The notes beneath the pieces were generated by a model, which searched no databases, was not told where the DNA came from, and saw nothing but the letters and a program-made list of their open reading frames with translations. Both the position numbers and the translations under genes were made by a program. 64,000 nt of DNA from positions 1-64,000 of the forward strand of contig CAYVXX010000003.1 in assembly GCA_964454305.1 (NCBI GenBank), in the 5' to 3' direction. Shown one piece after another: positions 53,735 to 61,861 of the stretch. This DNA is from JAUSPI01 sp964454305. Lineage in GTDB: Bacteria > Desulfobacterota > Syntrophia > Syntrophales > JADFWA01. Each line of letters opens with the position of its first letter. Position 1 is the first letter of the stretch.

Positions 53735-54838
53735 TTAATCTTCTCGTTTCCCATTGATAAAGTCTTCCGTCAACTGATGCGCCTCATTATCAGAAAATTG
53801 TCTGGGCGGATGCTTCATAAAATATGCGGACGGCGAATAGAGGACTCCGCCTTTCCCCCTGTCCAAAGCCAGCTTGCAACACCTAATAGCGTCTATCACT
53901 ACCCCTCCTGAGTTTGGAGAATCCTCAACAGAGAGCCTCATTTCGAGGTCTATCGGCACATCGCCGAAAATTTTGCCCTCCATTCTGAGGAAACAGATTT
54001 TGTTGTCTTTCTGCCATGCTACCCAGTCACTGGGGCCAATGTATATGTTATCGTCCTCCAGCCGTTTTTTGATTTGACTCTGTACGGCCTCTGTTTTGGA
54101 TTCCCGTTTGGAGATAAGGCGGGTTCTGTCAAGCATATTGAGGAAATCCGTATTTCCCCCCGTGTTTATCTGATACGTGCGTTCAAGTTTGACACCCCTT
54201 TTTTCGAAAAGATTTGTTAACATTCTGTGCACAACCGTGGCGCCAAGCTGGGATTTTATGTCATCACCGATAATCGGTATACCCGCTTTTTTGAATCTTT
54301 CACTCCATTCGGGATTGCTGGCAATGAAGACAGGCATGTTGTTGATTAATCCAACACCGGCTTCCAGGGCACACTCCGCATAAAATCGGGCAGCCTCTTC
54401 AGAACCGACGGGAAGGTAATTTAACAGAATTTCAGCGCCCGATTCTTTCAGTTCTCTGATCACGTTTTCTTTGTTTGTTTCTTGTAGATCGGATAAAAGG
54501 ATGGTGTGTTTATCATTGTAATTGCGCATATGGTCAGCATAACTATCCAGAACTCTTCCCATTCGAACGATGGTTCCCGTCTTCGGAATATCTTTGCAGA
54601 AAATCGTAGTACAGTTTGGAAGCTCAAAAATGGCTTCGGATACGTCCTTCCCGACTTTTCTTTGATCGATGTCGAAAGCGGCTACAACTTCTAAATCGAA
54701 TGGCCTGTAACCGCCGATGTCCCAGTGCATCAGACCGATAGCATCCTCACTGTTTTTGTTTCTGTAGTATTCGACACCCTGAAGCAATGAGCTTGCACAA
54801 TTACCTATTCCTATAATACCTGTTTTGATCTTGCCCAT
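53735..54838 (-). CDS. Inositol-1-phosphate synthase (INO1 family)
   Basis: A 367-residue enzyme of the short prokaryotic type. It has the NAD motif GIIGIGNCASSLLQGVEYY, then HWDIGGYRPFDLEVVAAFDID, NYLPVGSEEAARFYAE, GDDIKSQLGATVVHRML and NTGGNTDFLNMLD, all diagnostic for INO1 of Actinobacteria and Archaea. It converts glucose 6-phosphate to 1L-myo-inositol 1-phosphate. The ATG at 54838 with a CAGGGAA site is preferred to a TTG three codons upstream. The CDP-alcohol phosphotransferase gene lies upstream on the same strand, after 283 bases; together they suggest an inositol phospholipid or inositol phosphoceramide. Confidence 0.92.
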   Translation of the reverse strand: MGKIKTGIIGIGNCASSLLQGVEYYRNKNSEDAIGLMHWDIGGYRPFDLEVVAAFDIDQRKVGKDVSEAIFELPNCTTIFCKDIPKTGTIVRMGRVLDSYADHMRNYNDKHTILLSDLQETNKENVIRELKESGAEILLNYLPVGSEEAARFYAECALEAGVGLINNMPVFIASNPEWSERFKKAGIPIIGDDIKSQLGATVVHRMLTNLFEKRGVKLERTYQINTGGNTDFLNMLDRTRLISKRESKTEAVQSQIKKRLEDDNIYIGPSDWVAWQKDNKICFLRMEGKIFGDVPIDLEMRLSVEDSPNSGGVVIDAIRCCKLALDRGKGGVLYSPSAYFMKHPPRQFSDNEAHQLTEDFINGKRED

Positions 54839-54870
54839 AAGTGACAAATTCCCTGCTTCTGTACCTATGT

Positions 54871-54910
54871 TTTGAAAGCTTTGAAAACATAAATTTTCAG
54901 CTTTTCAAAG
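54871..54910. promoter_or_regulatory. AT-rich inverted repeat upstream of ino1
   Basis: The arms tttgaaagctttgaaaa and ttttcagcttttcaaag are nearly self-complementary around a six-base centre. The repeat lies 33-72 bases before the inositol-phosphate-synthase start, on the side where a promoter is expected, and could be an operator. It has no U-run typical of a terminator on the minus strand. Confidence 0.4.
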
Positions 54911-55121
54911 GTCTAGTTTTATAGGCACAATAAATACAATTAGAGGATATTATTTCTTGTTAATCTCAATATACACCATATCGGAAAGTGTCAATAGAAA
55001 TGAGATGCTTTATTGTATCACATAATCGCCTTTATTAGGTGATGGTCTATTAATCCAGGCTGTTTTTAGCAATGCCTTCGGTTTAAGTGTTTTCCCTTTG
55101 AACAGTAATTCTGAATAGGGG

Positions 55122-55748
55122 TTACTCGGGATGAACGAGGTCTTTTTTCCCCGCAAGAAGTCGATGAAGAACAGTTATATTTGTTAAAAAAACGAGTAAT
55201 ATCAATGTTCCAATAAAGATACATTCCGGATATTCTGGGAAATATCGCCCTATTGGGCCGTTTAAGAGTGAGCCGGAGGCCAGCAGAAAAAATCGTTCGG
55301 GTCTCTGCATAAGACCGACAACCCTTGTCCGCCCTAATGACTCGGCACGGGCCTTTACATAACTGACCATTATCGATCCCATCAGGGCAAGCATGACCAC
55401 ATAGAAAATAAATCGATCATGGTAATATACCATTAGGCCGAAATATATGAAAAATTCAGCGTAACGATCCAGTGTTGAATCGAGTAAGGCGCCAAATTTG
55501 GTCGATTGTCCTGTAAGACGCGCGATAGCACCGTCAAGCGTATCTGTGAATCCAGATAATAAAAGAAAAATTCCTCCCGCAAAAAACAATCCAAAAGCGT
55601 AAAAACACCCCGAAAAAAATGATAGACCCAATGATATTATAGAGATTGTATTGGGCGAAACGCCTTTGTCCGCCAGCGGTCTTACACATCTTTGGAGGAG
55701 ATCGTAATATTTTGTAATCAGCCGGCTGCGCGCTTCAGTGAAGTTCAT
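55122..55748 (-). CDS. CDP-alcohol phosphatidyltransferase (PIP-synthase-like)
   Basis: A 208-residue integral membrane enzyme with the complete CDP-alcohol phosphotransferase motif D-x2-D-G-x2-A-R-x8-G-x3-D-x3-D, seen as DTLDGAIARLTG followed by GALLDSTLDR. The later RTRVVGLMQRPERFFLL block is typical of the archaeal/actinobacterial phosphatidylinositol-phosphate (archaetidylinositol-phosphate) synthases. Next to inositol-1-phosphate synthase, joining inositol phosphate to a CDP-lipid is the first choice. In phosphonate producers related enzymes use CMP-aminoethylphosphonate to make phosphonolipids, so a role for AEP transfer should be kept in mind. Confidence 0.88.
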   Translation of the reverse strand: MNFTEARSRLITKYYDLLQRCVRPLADKGVSPNTISIISLGLSFFSGCFYAFGLFFAGGIFLLLSGFTDTLDGAIARLTGQSTKFGALLDSTLDRYAEFFIYFGLMVYYHDRFIFYVVMLALMGSIMVSYVKARAESLGRTRVVGLMQRPERFFLLASGSLLNGPIGRYFPEYPECIFIGTLILLVFLTNITVLHRLLAGKKDLVHPE

Positions 55749-55886
55749 GGGTCAATTTATCTATGTTTTTAATAGTGGTTATTATTTGTGTCGATATACA
55801 GATTTTATGACACTTCAATATCGAATATTATCCATCTTATGTCAAATCATTGTTGATCTATGTTTCAAGATTGCACAATGCTTTGA

Positions 55887-56114
55887 TTACTTTTCAAGAT
55901 CTTTTGCCTTTTCCTCGAATTCTGTTTTATCTATTTCTCCTTTAGCGTAGCGGCGTTTGAGAATATCCATAGGGTCGTCTCTTTTTTCAACCCGTTCACT
56001 TGATTGAGATACAAGCCATTTCACTAAAACAACGACTAATACGATAAGAATTATCCAGAAAAAGAACATTCCGATGCCTCCTCCCCATCCCATCATGTCA
56101 GGATACCAATGCAT
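55887..56114 (-). CDS. Small SHOCT-domain membrane protein
   Basis: A 75-residue protein: one membrane helix (about 14-37) and a C-terminal SHOCT motif (PMDILKRRYAKGEIDKTEFEEKAKDL). Such small proteins are common in anaerobes and have no settled function; SHOCT domains are thought to promote oligomerisation. A GGAGG site precedes the ATG. Confidence 0.8.
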   Translation of the reverse strand: MHWYPDMMGWGGGIGMFFFWIILIVLVVVLVKWLVSQSSERVEKRDDPMDILKRRYAKGEIDKTEFEEKAKDLEK

Positions 56115-56183
56115 TATCTCTATCCTCCTTTGTCTATTTTTAAATATAGGGCCAGTCTTTATGCCGTTGCCGGAGCGTTTTTC

Positions 56184-56340
56184 CTCACGCTGATAGCTTC
56201 TTTGCTATTCTGGCAACATGTTCGCCCTGGAAACGCGCCCCGGCAAGTTCGTTATCACTGGGCGACCGGCTGCCATCTGCACCGGCAATGGTCGAGGCGC
56301 CATATGGCGAACAGCCGCTGATCTCTTCCGTTATCATAGC
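56184..56340 (-). pseudogene. WrbA-type flavodoxin, C-terminal remnant
   Basis: The minus strand from about 56340 to the stop near 56185 encodes about 50 residues that match the end of NAD(P)H:quinone oxidoreductase WrbA: SPYGASTIAGADGSR, then SDNELAGARFQGEHVA and IAKKLSA. The first three-quarters of the gene (the FMN-binding loop and the middle) are absent; immediately upstream lies an unrelated membrane-protein gene. It is a decayed gene fragment. Confidence 0.72.
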
Positions 56341-56348
56341 ATTCTCCT

Positions 56349-56759
56349 CTATAGCCTGAACAGGTGCCTGAACAGAGGGAAGCCTGTACCGTTTGGATCG
56401 GAGCCTTGAATGGCCTCCATCTGGAGGAACCACGCCGTTGCGCACGCTATTATGATGTACGAATACGTGGAGATGTAGAAAACCGGCTTGTTCGTTATCT
56501 GCGTTGTACCCTCAAACGTGGCCTTAGCCATTACATCAAGTGAGTATTTATTGAGCGCAAGCCAGAGGAAGAAAAGTACGTATGGTACGTAGTGAAGCCA
56601 CGCCATGAAGACTCCGGCCAGGAGACCGACGATGATCATAATTGGTAGTTTCAGCCAGCTGTTACGGGTTGCGGCATTGATAATCGGGGGAAGGGCGAAG
56701 TGGAAGATCGCAAGTATTGAAAGACTTTTCAGCAACCACAGACCCAGGTTCAGCAACAT
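56349..56759 (-). CDS. Hypothetical membrane protein
   Basis: A 136-residue protein with four predicted membrane helices (about 5-25, 38-58, 60-80 and 98-118). I do not recognise the family. It is followed directly by the WrbA remnant on the same strand; its last residues (GFPLFRHLFRL) may have been changed by whatever deletion joined the two. Confidence 0.55.
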   Translation of the reverse strand: MLLNLGLWLLKSLSILAIFHFALPPIINAATRNSWLKLPIMIIVGLLAGVFMAWLHYVPYVLFFLWLALNKYSLDVMAKATFEGTTQITNKPVFYISTYSYIIIACATAWFLQMEAIQGSDPNGTGFPLFRHLFRL

Positions 56760-56815
56760 AGGTCCTCCATTCTTATTAAAACGAAGCGCTGCCGGTCATC
56801 TGTGGCAAAAGTTGT

Positions 56816-56827
56816 GAAGCTCCCCGC
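56816..56827 (-). repeat. Dispersed repeat copy 5 (fragment)
   Basis: The 12 bases gaagctccccgc equal the outer end of the full repeat at 44993. On its own this could be chance, but it lies in an intergenic space just beyond the cupin gene, as the other copies do. Confidence 0.4.
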
Positions 56828-56837
56828 TTTTACCTAT

Positions 56838-57188
56838 TTATAATTCCGGAATGCCCGATGGAATAAGACAGACAAAGACCAGCAAATCTTTCCCTGAATT
56901 TCTTATCTGATGTTCTTCACCTTCAGGCATAAAGATAACTGTGCCGCTTTGTATAGCTTTCCATTGGTCATTGATAAGTATTTCGCCTTTCCCGGAGTGA
57001 ACAAATATTTCATGCTCCCATTCGTGGGAATGTGCCGGCGTATGTCCTCCGGGAGCGATCTCAAAAATACGCATACAGAAATTTTTCGCGCCATCATTTT
57101 TTCCGATGGCGACGCGTCCAGTGACACCTTTCATTTTATCGTTGTCAAAATAGGTTGATTCAACTTCGGTATATGGCATTACTTTCAT
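56838..57188 (-). CDS. Cupin-domain protein
   Basis: A 116-residue single cupin. Motif 1 is PGGHTPAHSHEWEHEIFVHSG with the metal-binding His/His/Glu/His pattern and motif 2 is FMPEGEEHQIRNSG. The ATG at 57188 has a GGAGG site at ideal distance; an upstream in-frame start would add residues with no cupin character. Function unknown; many such proteins are metal-binding sensors or small enzymes. Confidence 0.82.
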   Translation of the reverse strand: MKVMPYTEVESTYFDNDKMKGVTGRVAIGKNDGAKNFCMRIFEIAPGGHTPAHSHEWEHEIFVHSGKGEILINDQWKAIQSGTVIFMPEGEEHQIRNSGKDLLVFVCLIPSGIPEL

Positions 57189-57296
57189 GGTATCCTCCAA
57201 AAATAATCTATCATCTGCTGTGAAGTTCGGTGCTGCTGACAAGCAGAAAAATAAAAATTCCATTGAGAGCACAATTACCAGGCGATTCGAGGAGGC

Positions 57297-57782
57297 CTAT
57301 TCTTCGCTGATTGTTACTTTCTTCATCTTATCGCCCTCCCGGATTGTATCCACAACATCTAAGCCCTGTATTACTTTCCCAAAGACTGTATGATTCCCAT
57401 TCAAATGTGGCTGAGGCGAATGTGTTATAAAAAATTGACTGCCATTCGTGTTCGGACCGGAATTTGCCATAGAGATAACACCCCGCTTATGGATAAGGGG
57501 ATTGCCTTTTACCTCATCTTCAAAGTTATAACCCGGGCCGCCACGGCCGGTCCCTGTCGGGTCACCTCCCTGGATAACAAAATTACTGATCACTCGATGG
57601 AAGGACACGCCATTATAAAACCCCTCCCTGGATAAAAAGACAAAATTATTGACTGTTTTGGGCGCATGCTCCGGATAGAGCTCAAGTTCGATCATCCCTT
57701 TGCCAGTCTCGATTTGTGCTTTATATTTCTTGTCTTGATCTATTTGCATCTCCGGCGGACTGCCCCATTTTATATAAGACAT
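57297..57782 (-). CDS. Peptidyl-prolyl cis-trans isomerase, cyclophilin type
   Basis: A 161-residue cytoplasmic cyclophilin without a signal peptide. The core reads GVSFHRVISNFVIQGGDPTG, then GPNTNGSQFFITHSPQPHLNG with the catalytic Arg and the Gln/Phe pocket intact, and HTVFGKVIQGLDVVD. It assists prolyl isomerisation in folding. The ATG at 57782 has a GGAGG site eight bases upstream, so the nine-residue longer version is unlikely. Confidence 0.92.
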   Translation of the reverse strand: MSYIKWGSPPEMQIDQDKKYKAQIETGKGMIELELYPEHAPKTVNNFVFLSREGFYNGVSFHRVISNFVIQGGDPTGTGRGGPGYNFEDEVKGNPLIHKRGVISMANSGPNTNGSQFFITHSPQPHLNGNHTVFGKVIQGLDVVDTIREGDKMKKVTISEE

Positions 57783-57925
57783 ATTCGATTCCTCCATTCC
57801 ATTTGTCATTAGTTTTTATGACCTCAATCAGGTTAGCAAATGTTATTAGGAGTTGCAACCTAATACAACGGCTCACAAGTCGCCGGGAATCATCGATAAC
57901 AGAAAGTCCGAAGCGCGCGGAGGCA

Positions 57926-58708
57926 TCATATTGTGGGTCTGTTGGTGGCCATGTGGCGGCCGCCGTCGACGTTTAGCAGTGTGCCGGTAATCCAGGAGCT
58001 CTGTTCGGATGCAAAGAAAAGGGCGGCGTCCGCGATGTCGTGGGGTTTTCCACTTCTCCCCATCGGATGCAGGGGGCGTAACGTTTTCCAGAACTCCCGA
58101 ACGTTCTCTTCGCCCACGGCAGGAGCGGCCAATTCCGTATCTTCGACAAGTGCCGGAAGAATACAGTTAACCCGGATATTATCCAGCGCATTCTCCATAG
58201 CCGCTGTCTGAGATATCACCTGCAGTGCCGCCTTGGAAGCACAGTAGATGCCCGAACCCGGAAACGCCTTGATCCCGGCGATTGAGGAGATATTGATAAT
58301 AGAGCCTCCTCCGGCCTTTTTCATGTAGGGCAAGACATGGACTATAAGCCGCCACGGCCCCCACGTATTAGTTTTCATCATCAAGTCCCAATCGGACATC
58401 GTTGTTTCCCCGAGCATTCCGAACCGCATAACCCCGGCATTATTTACGAGAATATCGATCCTGCCCATTTTTTCGGCGGCAGAAGAAAGCAGGTTTCTGA
58501 TATCCTCTTCAACCGTCATGTCGGCCGAAACGCTCAAAATGCGTTCGCCGTGGGGCGAGATCGCCTTAGAACTCTCAATAAGTTTTTCGTTACGTCTGCC
58601 CGTAATCATTACGAACGCACCTTCATCGTGGAAACGTTTTGCTATGGCGCGGCCGATTCCCGTGCCGCCCCCCGTGATTACCGCTGTTTTATTCTCAAGT
58701 TGTCCCAT
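57926..58708 (-). CDS. Short-chain dehydrogenase/reductase
   Basis: A 260-residue classical SDR: GGGTGIGRAIA cofactor loop, NNAGVMRFG, catalytic Ser in NISSIAG and YCASK with Tyr/Lys, then a C-terminal GRSGKPHDIADAALFFAS and ITGTLLNVDGG. The Arg after the second strand (ITGRRNEK) suggests NADP. The substrate cannot be named. The ATG at 58708 has a GAGG site eight bases upstream and is preferred to those at 58723 and 58717. Confidence 0.85.
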   Translation of the reverse strand: MGQLENKTAVITGGGTGIGRAIAKRFHDEGAFVMITGRRNEKLIESSKAISPHGERILSVSADMTVEEDIRNLLSSAAEKMGRIDILVNNAGVMRFGMLGETTMSDWDLMMKTNTWGPWRLIVHVLPYMKKAGGGSIINISSIAGIKAFPGSGIYCASKAALQVISQTAAMENALDNIRVNCILPALVEDTELAAPAVGEENVREFWKTLRPLHPMGRSGKPHDIADAALFFASEQSSWITGTLLNVDGGRHMATNRPTI

Positions 58709-59008
58709 TTTTGCCATCCTCATCTAAGCTCGAGTGTGGTGGACATCTCGAGCCACTTATCATATACGGTTATGAAACTGATAAATCGGGTCCGCGTGGA
58801 GATTCGAAAGAGGCATTATTTAATTCGTCCGAAAGATGTGTATGTGAGCTGGATAGAACGCTATATGTTTTTTATAAGAAACGACATCCGCAGTATATGG
58901 AACAAAAATAAATTTCGCAATATCTTTCTTACCTTGTTGGATTATCTATCCTTTCCTCAAATTATTCATTGATTACATTTTAACCTTCATGTTATATCTT
59001 TAGCCGTA
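58709..59008. other. Intergenic region before ispG
   Basis: About 300 bases, AT-rich in the last 150, likely to hold the ispG-proS-relA promoter. A frame from about 58771 to 58972 encodes some 66 basic residues but has no ribosome binding site and no recognisable content, so I leave it uncalled. Confidence 0.4.
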
Positions 59009-60088
59009 ATGGCGCAGACTACGATGATAAAGAGAAAGAAGACAAAACCCGTTTACGTTGGCAATGTCCAGGTGGGTGGTGATGCACCCGTTGTTGTTCA
59101 GTCGATGACGTGTACCGATACCAGGGATGTCAAGGCGACCGTTGACCAGATCAAGAGACTTGAGGATGCGGGCTGTGAAATAATAAGGGTGGCCGTTCCC
59201 GACAGGGAGGCGGCGGAGGCACTGGCGGATATTAGAAAAGCTATGAGTGTTCCACTGATAGCGGACATTCATTTCAATCACCTGCTTGCTCTGGAAGCGA
59301 TTAAAAACGGGGTTGACGGAATCAGGATAAATCCAGGCAATATCAGCAAGGATAAAATAAAAGAAGTCATCTCAGAAGCCGGTAAGAGAGATATAGTCAT
59401 CCGCATAGGCATCAATGCGGGGTCTCTTGAGAAAGAAGTACTGTCAAAATACGGCGGTCCGACTTCTGCAGCCCTGGTGGAAAGCGCCCTCAATAATATC
59501 GCTCTCTTTGAGGATATGGGCTTTACTTCCATCAAGGTATCACTGAAGTCATCGGACGTTCCCACGATGGTGGAGTCCTATCGTTTAATATCGGAAAAGA
59601 CAGATTATCCTCTCCATCTTGGTGTGACCGAGGCTGGGAGCATCGTCAATTCCAGTGTCAAATCATCCATAGGTATCGGGCTCCTTTTATATGAGGGAAT
59701 TGGAGATACCATCAGGGTTTCCATCACCGGCGATCCTGTCGCTGAGGTGGACGTCGCCTACAGGATTTTAAGAGCCTTGAATATCAGAAGGGTAGGGCCG
59801 GACATTATATCCTGTCCGACCTGCGGGCGTTGCGAGATTGATCTTTTCAAGCTGGTTGAAGAGGTGGAAGACAAACTGGTCGGCATGAAGGAGTATCTGA
59901 AGATCGCCATCATGGGGTGTGTGGTTAATGGGCCCGGGGAGGCGGCTGAAGCCGACATAGGTATTGCCGGGGGTCGTGGTTTCGGCATGCTTTTTAGAAA
60001 GGGCGAGGCTGTAAGGAAAATAAGAGAAGAAGAGTTAGTTGATGTATTACTCGATGAGATAAAGAGGGAAGTTTTGAAGCAGGGCTGA
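59009..60088 (+). CDS. ispG: 4-hydroxy-3-methylbut-2-enyl diphosphate synthase
   Basis: A 359-residue IspG (GcpE) of the short bacterial type. The N-terminal TIM barrel has VQSMTCTDTRD, LIADIHFNHLLAL and RINPGNI. The C-terminal [4Fe-4S] domain has CPTCGRCEID and MGCVVNGPGEA with the three cysteines and the Glu ligand. It makes HMBPP in the methylerythritol-phosphate pathway of isoprenoid synthesis, which also yields the polyprenyl carriers used in glycan assembly. It is followed by proS after 40 bases, an order familiar from Desulfobacterota. Confidence 0.96.
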   Translation: MAQTTMIKRKKTKPVYVGNVQVGGDAPVVVQSMTCTDTRDVKATVDQIKRLEDAGCEIIRVAVPDREAAEALADIRKAMSVPLIADIHFNHLLALEAIKNGVDGIRINPGNISKDKIKEVISEAGKRDIVIRIGINAGSLEKEVLSKYGGPTSAALVESALNNIALFEDMGFTSIKVSLKSSDVPTMVESYRLISEKTDYPLHLGVTEAGSIVNSSVKSSIGIGLLLYEGIGDTIRVSITGDPVAEVDVAYRILRALNIRRVGPDIISCPTCGRCEIDLFKLVEEVEDKLVGMKEYLKIAIMGCVVNGPGEAAEADIGIAGGRGFGMLFRKGEAVRKIREEELVDVLLDEIKREVLKQG

Positions 60089-60128
60089 AGTCCTGTGCTA
60101 CATCTATTGTTCAGTTGAAGGAGAAGCG

Positions 60129-61859
60129 ATGCGTTATTCCGAGATGTTCTTGCCGACGGAAAGGGAAACACCTTCCGATGCAGAGGTTGTCAGCCACAGG
60201 CTTATGTTAAGATCAGGAATGATAAGAAAGTTGACCAGCGGGATTTATTCTTATCTTCCTCTGGGGTACAGGGTAATTAGAAAGGTGGAGCAGATTGTAC
60301 GGGAAGAGATGAACAGATTTGGTGCGCAGGAGCTGTTCCTTCCCGCCGTACAGCCGGCTGAACTCTGGCAGGAATCCGGCCGCTGGCAGCAGTACGGCAA
60401 AGAGCTTTTACGTTTCAGGGATCGCAACGACAGAGAATTCTGTATCGGTCCGACCCATGAGGAGGTAATAACCGATCTTGTGCGCAACGAGCTGAAGACC
60501 TACCGCCAGCTTCCCAAAAATCTATATCAGATACAGACAAAATTTCGTGATGAGATAAGACCGAGGTTCGGGGTCATGCGGTGCCGGGAATTCGAGATGA
60601 AGGATGCCTACAGCTTCGATGCGGACGAAGAAGGCGCCGAGATAAGTTATAATAAAATGTTTGAAGCCTACAACAGAATTTTCAGCCGGTGTGGCCTTAA
60701 GTTCAGGGCGGTGGAGGCGGATACCGGAAACATAGGGGGCAGTTTTTCTCATGAGTTTATGGTGATTGCCGATTCGGGGGAGGATGGCCTGGTTTTTTGC
60801 AGTTCCTGTCCCTATGCGGCAAATATGGAGAAAGCTGAAGTCGCCATGCCGGAAAAAAAGGCAGTTGAAAAATCAGATTTTTTACTCATTGAAGAGGTGT
60901 ATACCCCTGAGGTGCGAACGATTGAGGAAGTTTCCGCTTTTCTCGATGTTGTTCCGCGGGAAATTGTAAAGACATTGATATTTCTGGTTGATGGATGGCC
61001 GATTGCCGTTCTTATAAGGGGAGATGAGGATGTAAACGAGGCAAAGCTTAGAAATTATCTTAAGTGTGATACTCTTGAACTGGCTACTGACGATATTATT
61101 AAAGAAGTCACCGGTTCTCCCAGGGGATTTGCCGGACCTATCAACATAAAATCGAAGATTATCGCCGACTATTCTTTTATAAATATGACTAATTGTGTCG
61201 TTGGAGCAAACAGAGAAAATTATCATATAAAGAATGCCAATATCGGCAGGGATTTTGAGGTGAAGGAATTTGCCGATTTGAGGCTTGTCAAGGAGACGGA
61301 CAGATGCCCCCGCTGTGAGAGCCCGCTCAAGTTTGTGAGGGGTATCGAGGTGGGTCATGTCTTCAAATTGGGGACAAAATACAGCGAGGCAATGAGGGCT
61401 ACCTATCTCGATAAAGACGGTAAAGAGAAGTATATGATTATGGGGTGTTATGGAATAGGTATTGGAAGGACGGCTGCGGCAAGCATCGAGCAGAATTACG
61501 ATGATAACGGAATTATATGGCCTGTCTCGATAGCCCCCTTTCAGGTTATTATAACGCCCGTAAATATGAAAAATGAGGAGCTTTTAAAGACAGCCGAGAA
61601 ACTATATGAAAATCTCAAGGGGAAGGGAATTGAAGTTATCCTCGATGATAGAGACGAAAGGCCGGGAGTGAAATTCAACGATGCCGATCTGATAGGGATT
61701 CCACTCAGAATTACCATTGGTCCAAAGAGGCTCGCGGAGGGAAGGGTAGAGGTTAAGATAAGAAAGACCGGTGAGGTCAAAATATTTTTACTGGATGAAG
61801 TCGAAGCATTCGTCGTCGATTGGGTGCATTCGGAAATGGCAGGGCAGGAATCGGAATAA
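60129..61859 (+). CDS. proS: Prolyl-tRNA synthetase
   Basis: A 576-residue class II synthetase of the bacterial type: motif 1 around VEQIVREEMNRFGAQELFLPAVQP, motif 2 FRDEIRPRFGVMRCREFEMKDAYSFD, the INS editing insertion (about 225-390, including CPYAANMEKAEVA and KTLIFLVDGWPIA), motif 3 CYGIGIGRTAAASIEQNYD and the anticodon-binding domain (PVNMKNEELLKTAEKLYENL). It charges tRNA-Pro; the insertion domain clears mischarged Ala-tRNA-Pro. Length agrees with the family. It is three bases upstream of the RelA/SpoT gene. Confidence 0.97.
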   Translation: MRYSEMFLPTERETPSDAEVVSHRLMLRSGMIRKLTSGIYSYLPLGYRVIRKVEQIVREEMNRFGAQELFLPAVQPAELWQESGRWQQYGKELLRFRDRNDREFCIGPTHEEVITDLVRNELKTYRQLPKNLYQIQTKFRDEIRPRFGVMRCREFEMKDAYSFDADEEGAEISYNKMFEAYNRIFSRCGLKFRAVEADTGNIGGSFSHEFMVIADSGEDGLVFCSSCPYAANMEKAEVAMPEKKAVEKSDFLLIEEVYTPEVRTIEEVSAFLDVVPREIVKTLIFLVDGWPIAVLIRGDEDVNEAKLRNYLKCDTLELATDDIIKEVTGSPRGFAGPINIKSKIIADYSFINMTNCVVGANRENYHIKNANIGRDFEVKEFADLRLVKETDRCPRCESPLKFVRGIEVGHVFKLGTKYSEAMRATYLDKDGKEKYMIMGCYGIGIGRTAAASIEQNYDDNGIIWPVSIAPFQVIITPVNMKNEELLKTAEKLYENLKGKGIEVILDDRDERPGVKFNDADLIGIPLRITIGPKRLAEGRVEVKIRKTGEVKIFLLDEVEAFVVDWVHSEMAGQESE

Positions 61860-61861
61860 AA

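Noticed and set aside
58771..58972. Small basic open frame upstream of ispG
   Set aside because: No ribosome binding site, AT-rich composition and no recognisable motif; more likely promoter sequence.
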